Of a stretch of 38,699 bases of DNA, positions 8,679 to 17,226 are shown in pieces. The translations under genes and the position numbers were made by a program. Below the pieces are notes generated by a model that did not search any database, had not been told where the DNA came from, and saw only the letters and a program-made list of their open reading frames with translations. The DNA comes from Catenulispora pinistramenti (lineage in GTDB: Bacteria > Actinomycetota > Actinomycetes > Streptomycetales > Catenulisporaceae). The stretch is from the NCBI RefSeq assembly GCF_018274385.1, contig NZ_JAAFYZ010000088.1, positions 1 through 38,699 on the forward strand, written 5' to 3'. Position 1 is the first letter of the stretch, and each line of letters begins with the position of its first letter.

Positions 8679-8679
8679 A

Positions 8680-10185
8680 ATGGAAGACGACAGGACCATG
8701 ACGCACTTGAAGAGCCTGCGAGAGTTCATCGCCGCACTGGACGAGATCGGCGACGTGCAGAGGATCGACGCCGAGGTCGACTGGAACCTCGAAGCCGGAG
8801 CGGTCATCCGGCGTTCCTACGACCTCCTGGCCCCGGCGCCGCTGTTCACCAACCTGACCGGATATCAGGGCACGGGGTTCCGCCTGTTCGGCGCGCCCGG
8901 GGCGCTGAGCTCCGGCGAGCACCGGTTCGCGCGGATCGCCCTGGCCGTCGGGCTGCCCGCGGAGGCGACCGGCCAGGAGATCGTGGAGGCCCTGGCGGCG
9001 GCGCGCGCCAAGCCCGGCATCCCGCCGGTGGTCGTGGACGCGGCCTCGGCGCCGTGCAAGCAGAACATCGTGGTCGGTGACGACATCGACCTGTTCGCCT
9101 TCCCCACGCCGCTGATCCACGGCAACGACGGCGGCCGGTACCTCCAGACTTACGGGATGAATATCGTCCGCACGCCGGACGGGTCCTGGACGAACTGGTC
9201 GATCAACCGGATGATGATCGCCGGCCGGGACACGCTCGCCTGTCTGATCCCCGCGCCGCAGCACCTCGGTGTCATCCGCGCCCTGTGGGCCGCCGAGGGC
9301 AAGCCGATGCCGATCGCGCTGGCGATCGGTGTGGAGCCGGGCCTGCCGTTCGTCGGCGGCATGCCGATCCCGCAGGGCGAGGACGAAAGCCACTACCTGG
9401 GGGCCCTGTTCGGCGAGGGGATCGAGCTCGTACCGGCGCAGACCGTGGACCTGCTGGTCCCGGCGACCGCCGAAATGGTCGTCGAGGGTTACATCTCCCT
9501 GGACGAGACCGTCATGGAGGGTCCGTTCAACGAGTTCCCCGGCTACATCGCCACCGACGCCTCGCCGAAGGCGCTGTTCCGGGTCACGGCCGTGACCTAC
9601 CGGGACGACGCGATCCAGCCGGTGGTGGCCGCCGGCCCGCCGGTCGAGGAGGACCACACGATCATCGGCACGACCAGCGCGGCGGAGATCCTGTACCTGC
9701 TGCGCGAGGCGGATCTGCCGATCGCCTCCTGCTGGTACAACTTCGAGGCCGCGGTGCACTGGCTGACGATCGCGGTACGCGGCGACTGGCACGAGACCTC
9801 GAAGCTGTCCTCGGCCGAACTGATCGACCGGATCGCGGACGTCATCTTCGCCGGCAAGCCGTCGGTGAACGCCCCGAAGATCCTGGTCGTCGAGGACGAC
9901 GTCGACATCACGGACCTGAGCCAGGTGGTCTGGGCCTTCGCGACCCGCTCCCACCCCGAGCGCGGCGAGTTCCACTTCCCGCACAAGGTGAGCATGCAGT
10001 TGGCGGTGTACCTCTCGGAAGAGGAACAACACACCTTCATGGCCGGCAAGGTGATCTATAACTGCCTACTCGCCGACCTCTTCCCGGCGGGCGCGCGGCC
10101 GGTGAAGGGCAGCTTCGAGAACGGCTGGCCGGCGGAGATCCAGGAGCGGGTGCTCACGAATTGGGAGGGGTACGGCTATAAGTGA
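8680..10185 (+). CDS. UbiD-family prenyl-FMN-dependent decarboxylase
   Basis: A protein of about 501 residues, the normal UbiD length. It opens with the family-typical SLREFIAALDEIGDVQRID and contains NWSINRMMI, the metal/prFMN-pocket region, and GPFNEFPGY, within which lie the acidic residues used in the E-R-E/E-D catalytic network of the family. UbiD enzymes reversibly (de)carboxylate aromatic or alpha,beta-unsaturated acids using prenyl-FMN made by UbiX. The substrate here cannot be read from sequence. ATG 8680 follows the ubiX-remnant stop by one base. ATG 8698 (MTHLKSLREF) has AGGA five bases upstream and is an equally good start. With ubiX degraded, cofactor must come from another locus. 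Two inverted repeats follow the stop. Confidence 0.92.
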   Translation: MEDDRTMTHLKSLREFIAALDEIGDVQRIDAEVDWNLEAGAVIRRSYDLLAPAPLFTNLTGYQGTGFRLFGAPGALSSGEHRFARIALAVGLPAEATGQEIVEALAAARAKPGIPPVVVDAASAPCKQNIVVGDDIDLFAFPTPLIHGNDGGRYLQTYGMNIVRTPDGSWTNWSINRMMIAGRDTLACLIPAPQHLGVIRALWAAEGKPMPIALAIGVEPGLPFVGGMPIPQGEDESHYLGALFGEGIELVPAQTVDLLVPATAEMVVEGYISLDETVMEGPFNEFPGYIATDASPKALFRVTAVTYRDDAIQPVVAAGPPVEEDHTIIGTTSAAEILYLLREADLPIASCWYNFEAAVHWLTIAVRGDWHETSKLSSAELIDRIADVIFAGKPSVNAPKILVVEDDVDITDLSQVVWAFATRSHPERGEFHFPHKVSMQLAVYLSEEEQHTFMAGKVIYNCLLADLFPAGARPVKGSFENGWPAEIQERVLTNWEGYGYK

Positions 10186-10210
10186 GCCGAATCCGCACCA
10201 CAGGAGTGGA

Positions 10211-10236
10211 TCGAATCCAGGCACGAGGGGATTCGA
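10211..10236 (+). terminator. Hairpin downstream of ubiD
   Basis: TCGAATCC (10211-10218) and GGATTCGA (10229-10236) form a perfect 8-bp stem with a 10-base loop, 25 bases after the ubiD stop codon. No T-tract follows. Confidence 0.45.
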
Positions 10237-10329
10237 CCTTGATGACGGCAGCTTGCTCGACCTCAGCTCGGCCTGGGCGGGGAAGCTGAGGAGGACTCCT
10301 TTTCCGGTGTGGATGTAGTGGATCTAAGG

Positions 10330-10361
10330 GTGCCGGCTACTCGACCACGGGCAGCCGGCAC
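10330..10361. terminator. Hairpin between convergent ubiD and the CWB2 gene
   Basis: GTGCCGGCT (10330-10338) and AGCCGGCAC (10353-10361) form a perfect 9-bp stem with a 14-base loop. Its position 48 bases beyond the stop of the minus-strand gene fits a terminator for that gene, and it could serve both directions. Confidence 0.5.
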
Positions 10362-10408
10362 GCTCACACAAAATCGAGATCAGACTTCGTCTGTGTCCAT
10401 CGGCTCTG

Positions 10409-12343
10409 TCAGCCGACGCGTCCGCCGACGACGCTGACGATCGAGGCGAACGGCGAGTCGCCTACCGCGGACCTCCCACCGAAGATCTCGACGGTGGTCA
10501 GCTGTGACCGCCATCCGCTGAGCACGGCCTTGGCCGGGGCCGACAGCGACGCCGGGTCGGTGAGCAGCAACGCGCCGCCGGTGTTGGCGATGAAGGCGCC
10601 GCCGGTGAGCGCGTCCGGGAACACGGTTCCGGACGCGACGCCGATCGCGGCCGGGGCGTGTCCGAGGACCTGCGCGATTCGGGTGGCCACGTCGGCGCCG
10701 GTGAGGTAGCGGTCGGCACCGGCCAACGTCGTGTTGACGGTCTTGCCGGTGGTGTTCAGCGTCGCGACGGCCTTCTGCGCCTGCCCGCCGACCGGGTCGA
10801 TCCCCGAGTGCTGGGCGATGAACGCGGAGGTGGCGGCGTCCAGGACGCCATCGTCCGACAGCACGAGCGGGGCGTTCTCAGCCGCGCCCAACGGCCCGGC
10901 CGACAGCGCGTCGGGGAAGTTGTGGCCGGTCGCGACGATGACATGGCTCGTGGGTCCGAATGCGCGGGCGATTTGGAGCGCCGTGTCGTATCGGCTGTCG
11001 CCGCCGTACCGGATGACGGTGTAGCCGGCGGCACGCAGTTCGCTTTCGATCGTTGGCGACACGGCGTTCTTACCGCCGAGGATGTAGATCTTCTTGTGGG
11101 TCTGCGGACCGCCGAGCACTCGGTCGATCTCGCCGCGCGTCGCGGTGTCGAGCGCTGCCGGGTTCGTGAGCAGCAACGGCCCGTGGACATGCGCGGCGAA
11201 CGGAACGCCCGCCAGCGCGTCCGGCGCCGCGTCGCCGCGCGCCAAGACCACGGCATTCGCCTGGCCCGCCTGCCACTGCGCGCCCGAGACCAGCCGACTG
11301 GTGTCGTAGCGGGTGTCCCCGCCGATGCGGTGGACGGTGGGCTGGCCGGAGACCGGGGTCGGGGTCGGGGTCGGAGTGGGCGTGGGAGTCGGCGTGGGAG
11401 TCGGCTGGAGTGCGATCCACGAGACGTCGCTGACCGGGACACCGGCGGGGGTGTTGATGGCGGTGTCCGGACCCGTCCCGGTCATGTCGTGGACGTAGTA
11501 GCCGTTCTGCGGATATAGCAGTTCGGCGCTGTCCGGCGACCATGCGGGGGCTGTCGGGTTGGACGTGTAGGAGGCGATGGTCTGTAGCCCTGTGCCGTCG
11601 ATGTTGTAGACGTCGAGTGCTTGCTTCCCGTTCCTGGATTCGATCAGCGCGATCCGCTTCCCGTCCGGGGACAGTGTGAACGGTAGGAATCCTTCCAGCT
11701 TCGTGGGCAAGGTGGAGCTGGTCTTGGTCTTCGGATCGAAGATGATGGCGTCGTTGCCGCTGCCGTCGCTGTAGGCGAGGCGACCGTCCGCCAGGACCTC
11801 GGGCTCGACCTGTTCGAAGCTCGGCGCCAGGCCGGGGACCTGCTGCAGGCCCGTACCGTCCAGCGCGACTTGCCAGATCTGGATCGTCTCGTTGTCGGCG
11901 TCGGGCTGGAACCCCAGATACAGGGTGCTGTCATCGGCGGACCACGCCACCTGGTCGATGCTGTGCCACTGGTCGGGGGACTTCGCGACGACGACATGGC
12001 TGTCGCTGCCGTCGGCGTTGGCGACGAACACCGCGAAGTCGCTGGTGGCTGTGTTCGTACCGATGAACGCGACGTGCTCACCGTCGTGAGAGAAGACGGG
12101 CGAGCGCGGGTCCGACGGCACCGCCCCGGAGAGCTTGATCGGGGCGTAGCCGGTGCCTGTGTCGTCCATGGTCGCCAGGGACCACGGGAGGCTGCCGTTC
12201 GTCGTGGTCTGGAAGGCCAGCCGGCCGTGTACCGGTCCGGACGCGGGCGTCGCCGCGGCGTTCGCCGATGCTGCGGAACCCAGGCCCGCCGTCCCGATGA
12301 GTGCGGACAGGGCAACCGTCGTGACACGGCTGGATCGCTTCAT
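10409..12343 (-). CDS. Secreted TolB-like propeller protein with CWB2 cell-wall-binding repeats
   Basis: A protein of 644 residues. The signal peptide (MKRSSRVTTVALSALIG..., cleavage near ANAAA) precedes a TolB/WD40-like beta-propeller (to about residue 310) marked by repeated S-x-D motifs: FSHDGEHVAF, WSADDSTLYL, LSPDGKRIAL, WSPDSAELLY. A Thr-Pro repeat linker (about 311-329) leads to three cell-wall-binding repeat 2 (CWB2) modules: RIGGDTRYDTSRL, RYGGDSRYDTALQI and LAGADRYLTGADVA, each followed by an FPDAL/PDALAG-type core. CWB2 triplets attach proteins non-covalently to the envelope in other Gram-positives. ATG 12341-12343 has GGGGGA about eight bases upstream. Probably a surface sensor or scaffold; no catalytic domain is visible. 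Confidence 0.88.
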   Translation of the reverse strand: MKRSSRVTTVALSALIGTAGLGSAASANAAATPASGPVHGRLAFQTTTNGSLPWSLATMDDTGTGYAPIKLSGAVPSDPRSPVFSHDGEHVAFIGTNTATSDFAVFVANADGSDSHVVVAKSPDQWHSIDQVAWSADDSTLYLGFQPDADNETIQIWQVALDGTGLQQVPGLAPSFEQVEPEVLADGRLAYSDGSGNDAIIFDPKTKTSSTLPTKLEGFLPFTLSPDGKRIALIESRNGKQALDVYNIDGTGLQTIASYTSNPTAPAWSPDSAELLYPQNGYYVHDMTGTGPDTAINTPAGVPVSDVSWIALQPTPTPTPTPTPTPTPTPVSGQPTVHRIGGDTRYDTSRLVSGAQWQAGQANAVVLARGDAAPDALAGVPFAAHVHGPLLLTNPAALDTATRGEIDRVLGGPQTHKKIYILGGKNAVSPTIESELRAAGYTVIRYGGDSRYDTALQIARAFGPTSHVIVATGHNFPDALSAGPLGAAENAPLVLSDDGVLDAATSAFIAQHSGIDPVGGQAQKAVATLNTTGKTVNTTLAGADRYLTGADVATRIAQVLGHAPAAIGVASGTVFPDALTGGAFIANTGGALLLTDPASLSAPAKAVLSGWRSQLTTVEIFGGRSAVGDSPFASIVSVVGGRVG

Positions 12344-12627
12344 TGTTCGTCCCCCAGGATGCTTTGTCAGTAGCGGATCGCATCTTCGCATTGGCTGGGC
12401 TTCTCAGAGATCATCAAGTCTGCGCATTCGGGCGTACGTTCGAAATGGCTGGACTGGTCGGCCGGCTGCGATTCTGCGAAGGAGCGGGAGCGTGGCTCCG
12501 CTAGCGGCGTTCAGCCGACTAGTTTGCCCCGTTTCGGCGGGGACGTTGCGCTGCGGTACCGCGCGGGCGCGTAGCCTTCTCTTGATCCGTCCGCACTTGA
12601 TCTATCCGCAGCGTCCAGGGAATCCCA

Positions 12628-14688
12628 TTGAACTTCTGGTCTATCTACCAGCACGGGTTTGCGCGTGTGGCCGCGTGTACGGGGCACACGGTTGTTGCTG
12701 ATCCGCTTGCCAATGTCGAGGCTGTTGTGCGTTTGGCTCGGCGTTGTGCCGATGACGGGGTCGCGGTGGCGGTGTTTCCTGAGTTGTGCCTGTCTGGGTA
12801 CTCGATTGAGGACCTGTTGTTGCAGGATGTGGTGCTTGATGAGGTTGAGGCGGCTGTGGGGGAGGTTGTGGCGGCGTCGGTGGGGTTGATGACAGTGCTG
12901 GTGGTGGGGGCTCCGTTGCGGTATCGGCATCGGATCTATAACTGCGCGGTGGTGGTGCATCGGGGGCGGGTGCTCGGGGTGGTGCCCAAGTCGTATCCGC
13001 CGAACTATCGGGAGTTTTATGAGCGGCGGCAGATTGCTTCGGGTGAGGATGAGCGTGGGGGGATGATCCAGGTCGGGGGGCAGAGTGTGCCGTTCGGGGT
13101 GGATCTGCTGTTCGAGGCTGGGGACGTGCCGGGGTTGGTGCTGCACGCGGAGATCTGCGAGGACATGTGGGTGCCGGTGCCGCCGAGTGCGGAGGCGGCG
13201 TTGGCTGGGGCTACGGTGCTGGTCAATCTGTCGGGTAGTCCGATCACCGTGGGGCGGGCTGAGGATCGGAAGCTGCTGTGCCGGTCGGCGTCGGCGCGGT
13301 GCCTGGCCGCGTACGTTTATGCGGCGGCCGGGCTTGGTGAGTCGAGCACGGACTTGTCGTGGGATGGCCAGACCATGATCTACGAGAACGGTGCGCTGCT
13401 GGCTGAGTCCGAGCGGTTCCCGCTGGGGGACAGCGTGGCCGTCGCGGATGTGGATCTGGATCTGCTGCGGCAGGAGCGGGCTCGGATGGGTACGTTCGAT
13501 GAGAATCGTCGGGCGCATGGTGACGCGACCAAGGAGTTCCGGCGGGTCCCGTTCCTGCTTGAGCCGCCGGATGCGGATCTGGGGCTGCGGCGGGCGGTTG
13601 AGCGGTTCCCGTTCGTGCCGGCGGATTCGGACCGGCTGGCCCTGGACTGTTACGAGGCCTACAACATTCAAGTCAGTGCCTTGCAACAGCGGCTCGGGGC
13701 GATCGGGAATCCCAAGGTGGTGATCGGTGTCTCGGGCGGGCTGGACTCGACCCACGCGCTGATCGTCGCGGCCCAGGCGATGGACCGTGCGGGCCGGCCG
13801 CGTACCGACATCCTGGCTTTCACCATGCCCGGTTTCGCCACCGGCGAGCACACCAAGGGCAATGCCCACAAGTTGATGGACTCGCTCGGAGTTACGGCCG
13901 CTGAGCTGGACATCACCTCGACCGCGCGGCTGATGTTGCAGGAGATGGGCCATCCGTTCGCCTCGGGTGAGCCGGTGTACGACGTCACTTTCGAGAACGT
14001 CCAGGCCGGTCTGCGCACCGACTATCTGTTCCGGCTGGCCAACCAGCGCGGGGGCATCGTGCTGGGCACCGGGGACCTGTCGGAGCTGGCGCTGGGCTGG
14101 TGCACCTACGGGGTCGGCGACCAGATGAGCCACTACAACGTGAACTCCGGCGTCCCCAAAACCCTGATTCAGCACCTGATCCGCTGGGTGGTCGGCACCG
14201 GTCAGTTTGACGAGCAGGCCAACGAGACGCTGCTGGCGATCCTCGACACCGAGATCAGCCCGGAGCTGGTGCCGGGCGAGGAGTTGCAGTCCACCGAGGA
14301 CAAGATCGGCCCCTACGCGCTCCACGACTTCACCCTCTTCCACGTCCTGCGGTACGGCTTCCGCCCCTCGAAGATCGCCTTCCTGGCCTGGCACGCCTGG
14401 CACGACCCGGAGGCCGGCGCCTGGCCGCCGAACTTCCCGGAGGCCAAGCGGGTGGCGTACGACCTGGACCAGATCCGGCACTGGCTTGAGGTGTTCTGCC
14501 GCCGCTTCTTCGCCTTCGCGCAGTTCAAGCGCTCGGCCATGCCGAACGGGCCGAAGGTCCTGGCCGGCGGAGCCCTGTCCCCGCGCGGCGACTGGCGGGC
14601 GCCGTCGGACGGTACGGCGGACGCGTGGCTGCGGGACTTGGCACGGCTGGACGTTCTCGACCAGGCCGGAGGACGGGGAGAACGGTAG
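12628..14688 (+). CDS. nadE: Glutamine-dependent NAD+ synthetase
   Basis: The final step of NAD biosynthesis: ATP-dependent amidation of deamido-NAD with ammonia channelled from glutamine. Residues 1-280 are a nitrilase-fold glutaminase with the catalytic triad E52 ([11 protein letters not shown]), K121 (VVPKSY) and C177 (AEICEDMW). Residues ~330-686 are the synthetase, with the PP-loop SGGLDS at 369-374 and [12 protein letters not shown]. Length and sequence closely follow the mycobacterial two-domain enzyme. The TTG start at 12628 is supported because the N-terminus [16 protein letters not shown] aligns with MNFYSAYQHGF of that family, and CAGGGA lies about eight bases upstream. The first ~900 bases use many G/T third positions while the rest is C/G-rich like its neighbours. 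A weak stem, CCCCG/CGGGG (12527-12542), sits in the upstream region shared with the divergent CWB2 gene. Confidence 0.96.
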   Translation: MNFWSIYQHGFARVAACTGHTVVADPLANVEAVVRLARRCADDGVAVAVFPELCLSGYSIEDLLLQDVVLDEVEAAVGEVVAASVGLMTVLVVGAPLRYRHRIYNCAVVVHRGRVLGVVPKSYPPNYREFYERRQIASGEDERGGMIQVGGQSVPFGVDLLFEAGDVPGLVLHAEICEDMWVPVPPSAEAALAGATVLVNLSGSPITVGRAEDRKLLCRSASARCLAAYVYAAAGLGESSTDLSWDGQTMIYENGALLAESERFPLGDSVAVADVDLDLLRQERARMGTFDENRRAHGDATKEFRRVPFLLEPPDADLGLRRAVERFPFVPADSDRLALDCYEAYNIQVSALQQRLGAIGNPKVVIGVSGGLDSTHALIVAAQAMDRAGRPRTDILAFTMPGFATGEHTKGNAHKLMDSLGVTAAELDITSTARLMLQEMGHPFASGEPVYDVTFENVQAGLRTDYLFRLANQRGGIVLGTGDLSELALGWCTYGVGDQMSHYNVNSGVPKTLIQHLIRWVVGTGQFDEQANETLLAILDTEISPELVPGEELQSTEDKIGPYALHDFTLFHVLRYGFRPSKIAFLAWHAWHDPEAGAWPPNFPEAKRVAYDLDQIRHWLEVFCRRFFAFAQFKRSAMPNGPKVLAGGALSPRGDWRAPSDGTADAWLRDLARLDVLDQAGGRGER

Positions 14689-14743
14689 CGAGGCGAGCTG
14701 GGAGAGTCAGGCGAGCGAGGAGAACTGGGAGAGCCAGGCGGGC
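14689..14743 (+). repeat. Imperfect direct repeat right after nadE
   Basis: Two 22-bp imperfect copies, at 14695-14716 and 14722-14743 (core CTGGGAGAG-Y-CAGGCG), begin within a few bases of the nadE stop codon. The last coding bases (GGGGAGAACGG) resemble the repeat, suggesting the array arose from the gene end. Confidence 0.6.
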
Positions 14744-14784
14744 CAGGCACTCAGCTGCGGGTCGCCGCGACATGCTGAGAAGGG

Positions 14785-15543
14785 CTAGTCCACCTGTGCG
14801 CCAAGCGCCGCCGTCGCCCGCGAGATCGCCCGGGCGACGGCGACGACGGCCGGGCTCAGGGCTGCCGGGTCGACGTTCTCCGATCGGGTGACGACGGACA
14901 GGGCGGCGATCGTCGTGCGGTGGCCGTCGAGGATCGGTGCCGCGATGGAGGTCATCGGATCCGGCCTCAGGCGTGAGACCACTGCGAAACCGTCGCGCCG
15001 GACCGCGGCCAGGAGCGTGCGGAGCTCGGTGTTCGGGCCGACGATCTCGTCCTGGGCCGGGCGGGGTGCGTGGGCGAGCAACGCCACGCCGACGCCGGTG
15101 GAGGGCAGCGGCATCCGGCCGCCGACGCGGTACGCCACCCGGCCGGCTCCGCGCGCCGAGAGCCGTTCGATGAGTACGGCCTCGTGGCCGTCGCGCACCG
15201 CGAGCAGGACGTGCTGACCGGTCGCGTGGTGCAGGTCCTCCAGGTAGGGGAGCGCCGTGGCGCGGAGGCCGTGGCCGCGCGGTGCGAGCGAGGCGATTCC
15301 CAGCAGCCGTAGGCCGATGACGTACTCGCCGCTGTCCGTCCGCTCCAGTGCGCCGTGCTCAACCAGTTTGCGGGCCAGGCGCAGCGTCGTGGCCTTCGGC
15401 AGCTGGGACTGGTCGCTGAGCGCCGCCAGGGAGAGCGATCGGTTCGCCGGGCCGAAGCATTCGAGCAGGCGGAAGGCGCGGTCCAGGACCGGTTCGCCCT
15501 GCGGCGGTCGACGCCCGCGGGCGCGCGGCGTGTCGTCCGCCAT
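14785..15543 (-). CDS. IclR-family transcriptional regulator
   Basis: A 252-residue regulator. The N-terminal winged helix-turn-helix (about 15-80: VLDRAFRLLECF, LSLAALSDQSQLPKATTLRLARKLVEHGAL) is followed by the IclR effector-binding GAF-like domain (about 95-250: LPYLEDLHHATGQHVLLAV, GVALLAH, SIAAPILD). Start ATG 15541-15543 has AAGGAG seven bases upstream. It is divergent from the monooxygenase-led operon with 63 bases between the starts, and a perfect palindrome lies there. This is the usual arrangement for IclR control of aromatic-compound catabolism. Activator or repressor mode and the inducer are unknown. Confidence 0.92.
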   Translation of the reverse strand: MADDTPRARGRRPPQGEPVLDRAFRLLECFGPANRSLSLAALSDQSQLPKATTLRLARKLVEHGALERTDSGEYVIGLRLLGIASLAPRGHGLRATALPYLEDLHHATGQHVLLAVRDGHEAVLIERLSARGAGRVAYRVGGRMPLPSTGVGVALLAHAPRPAQDEIVGPNTELRTLLAAVRRDGFAVVSRLRPDPMTSIAAPILDGHRTTIAALSVVTRSENVDPAALSPAVVAVARAISRATAALGAQVD

Positions 15544-15557
15544 GTGCCACTCCTTCG

Positions 15558-15572
15558 TTTCATTCAATGAAA
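15558..15572. promoter_or_regulatory. Probable IclR operator palindrome
   Basis: TTTCATT-C-AATGAAA is a perfect 15-bp palindrome in the 63-bp divergent region, 15 bases from the regulator start and 34 bases before the monooxygenase start. Length, AT-rich character and position fit an IclR-family site that could control both directions. Confidence 0.65.
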
Positions 15573-15606
15573 TCATTACTGTGCCGCTGCCGCACTCCGA
15601 TCGACG

Positions 15607-17226
15607 ATGCATCGCGTGAACGCAACTGTTCTGAACTCCGCCGAGCACACCCCCGTGCTCGTCGTCGGTGCCGGCCCGGCCGGCCTGGCCGCGGCTGCGG
15701 AACTCGGGTTGCACGGCGTCGCCTGCGTCGTCGTCGAACCCCGCACCGAGGTCTCCCACCTCCGGCCGCGGGCCAAGACGACCAACATCCGCACGATGGA
15801 GCACCTGCGCCGCTGGGGCGTCGCCGACTCGCTGCGCGCAGCCGCCCCGCTGCCGGTCGCCTGGTCGCAGCGCGTGACGTTCTGCGAGTCGCTCTCCGGG
15901 CGCCGCATCACCGACTTCGACAACGCCTTCGGCCTCACCGTCGAACGTGACGACCGCTATGCCGAGGCGGGCCAGCAGGTTCCGCAGCCGGTCGTGGAGG
16001 AGGTGCTGCGCCACCACGTCCGTGGGCTACCCGGCGTCGATCTCAGGCTCGGGCACGCGGCGACGGACCTGGTTCAGGACGAGGAAGGCGTCACGGTCAC
16101 GATCCGCGACGACGCCGGGATCAGCTATCTGATTCGCGCCCGCTACGTGCTCGGCTGTGACGGCGCGAGCGGCGTGGTACGCGAGCAGGTCGGCGTGCGG
16201 TACGCCGGCCGGTCTGACCTGCGCCCCAACTTCAACGTGGTGTTCCGCGCGCCCGAGCTGGACAGTCCGCTCGGTCCGGCCGTCCAGTACTGGGTGGTCG
16301 GCGAGCGGAGCGCCGGGGTGCTGGGACGGCTCGACCTGCACGGTACTTGGTGGGCGATCCTGCCGGGGGTCGAGGCGGACTACGGAGTCCGGCACGCGGA
16401 GGAGCTGATCGCCGGGCTCGTCGGACATCGCGTCGAGCACGAGCTGGTCGCGACCGACACGTGGACGGCCCGGATGCTGGTCGCGGAACGCTTCCGTGAG
16501 CGCCGGGTCTTCCTTGTCGGCGAGAGTGCGCACCTGAATCCGCCGTGGGGCGGGCACGGTTTCAACACCTGCGTCGGTGACGCGGTCAACATCGGTTGGA
16601 AGATCGCAGCGGTCGAACACGGCTGGGCGCCCACGCGGATTCTGGACAGCTACGAGGCCGAGCGGCGCGGTGTCGTGGAACAGACGGTGCGCAGCGCTGA
16701 GAGCAACCTGGCCGCACTCGCCAACGCGCTTCCGAAGGACGCGGAGGCGATCCAGACGGCGAAGCACGCCGAGTTCCACAGCCTCGGACTCGTCCTCGGC
16801 TACAGCTACGCCGGATCGCCGATCGTTCAGCCGGCAGGCCTGCGTCCGCGTGCCAGCGATGGCGAGGAGACGGGCTACACGCCGACGACGGAGCCGGGGG
16901 CACGGCTGCCGCATCGCTGGCTGCCCGACGGCTCATCGCTCTACGATCGGCTAGGCGCGGGCTTCACGCTCGTCGGCCCGATCCGGGCGGATCGGGCGGG
17001 CGTCGCAGTGCTCGTAGAGCGTGCCGAGCAGCTCGGCGTTCCGTTGACGCTGTTCGAGCCACCGCCCGGTGATGTTCGGCGCGAGGAGTTTCTGTTGGTG
17101 CGGCCCGACCAGCACATCGCGTGGCGCGCGGATGCCGTTGCGGGCATCGATCTCGACCTGGCTGTCGGAAGCGCTCTGCGCGGACGCGGCGTCCCGAAGA
17201 CAAAGCAGGAGGCTGATGCATCATGA
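15607..17226 (+). CDS. Class A FAD-dependent aromatic monooxygenase
   Basis: A 539-residue PHBH/MhpA-type flavoprotein hydroxylase. It has the Rossmann GxGxxG (GAGPAG, 21-26), the conserved DG motif (LGCDGASGVVR, D185) that touches both FAD and NAD(P)H, and the second FAD motif GESAHLNPPWGGHGFNTCVGDAVN (G305-E306 onward; GD is the usual form, here GE). The C-terminal ~120 residues form a thioredoxin-like extension as in MhpA-type enzymes. Expected reaction: NAD(P)H- and O2-dependent hydroxylation of a phenolic ring. It is the first gene of a tight run (stop overlaps the next start as ATGA). No clear ribosome site precedes ATG 15607. GTG 15616 is an alternative. The specific substrate cannot be assigned. 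Confidence 0.92.
   Translation: MHRVNATVLNSAEHTPVLVVGAGPAGLAAAAELGLHGVACVVVEPRTEVSHLRPRAKTTNIRTMEHLRRWGVADSLRAAAPLPVAWSQRVTFCESLSGRRITDFDNAFGLTVERDDRYAEAGQQVPQPVVEEVLRHHVRGLPGVDLRLGHAATDLVQDEEGVTVTIRDDAGISYLIRARYVLGCDGASGVVREQVGVRYAGRSDLRPNFNVVFRAPELDSPLGPAVQYWVVGERSAGVLGRLDLHGTWWAILPGVEADYGVRHAEELIAGLVGHRVEHELVATDTWTARMLVAERFRERRVFLVGESAHLNPPWGGHGFNTCVGDAVNIGWKIAAVEHGWAPTRILDSYEAERRGVVEQTVRSAESNLAALANALPKDAEAIQTAKHAEFHSLGLVLGYSYAGSPIVQPAGLRPRASDGEETGYTPTTEPGARLPHRWLPDGSSLYDRLGAGFTLVGPIRADRAGVAVLVERAEQLGVPLTLFEPPPGDVRREEFLLVRPDQHIAWRADAVAGIDLDLAVGSALRGRGVPKTKQEADAS

Noticed and set aside
10205..10245. tRNA-like TTCGAATCC-type sequence after ubiD
   Set aside because: TCGAATCC pairs perfectly with GGATTCGA 10 bases on as a simple hairpin. 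No acceptor, D or anticodon arm can be drawn.
12511..14481. A 656-residue open frame antisense to nadE
   Set aside because: It is the mirror of strongly biased codons in nadE, rich in Arg/His/Pro/Gln, with no recognisable domain. NadE on the other strand is beyond doubt.
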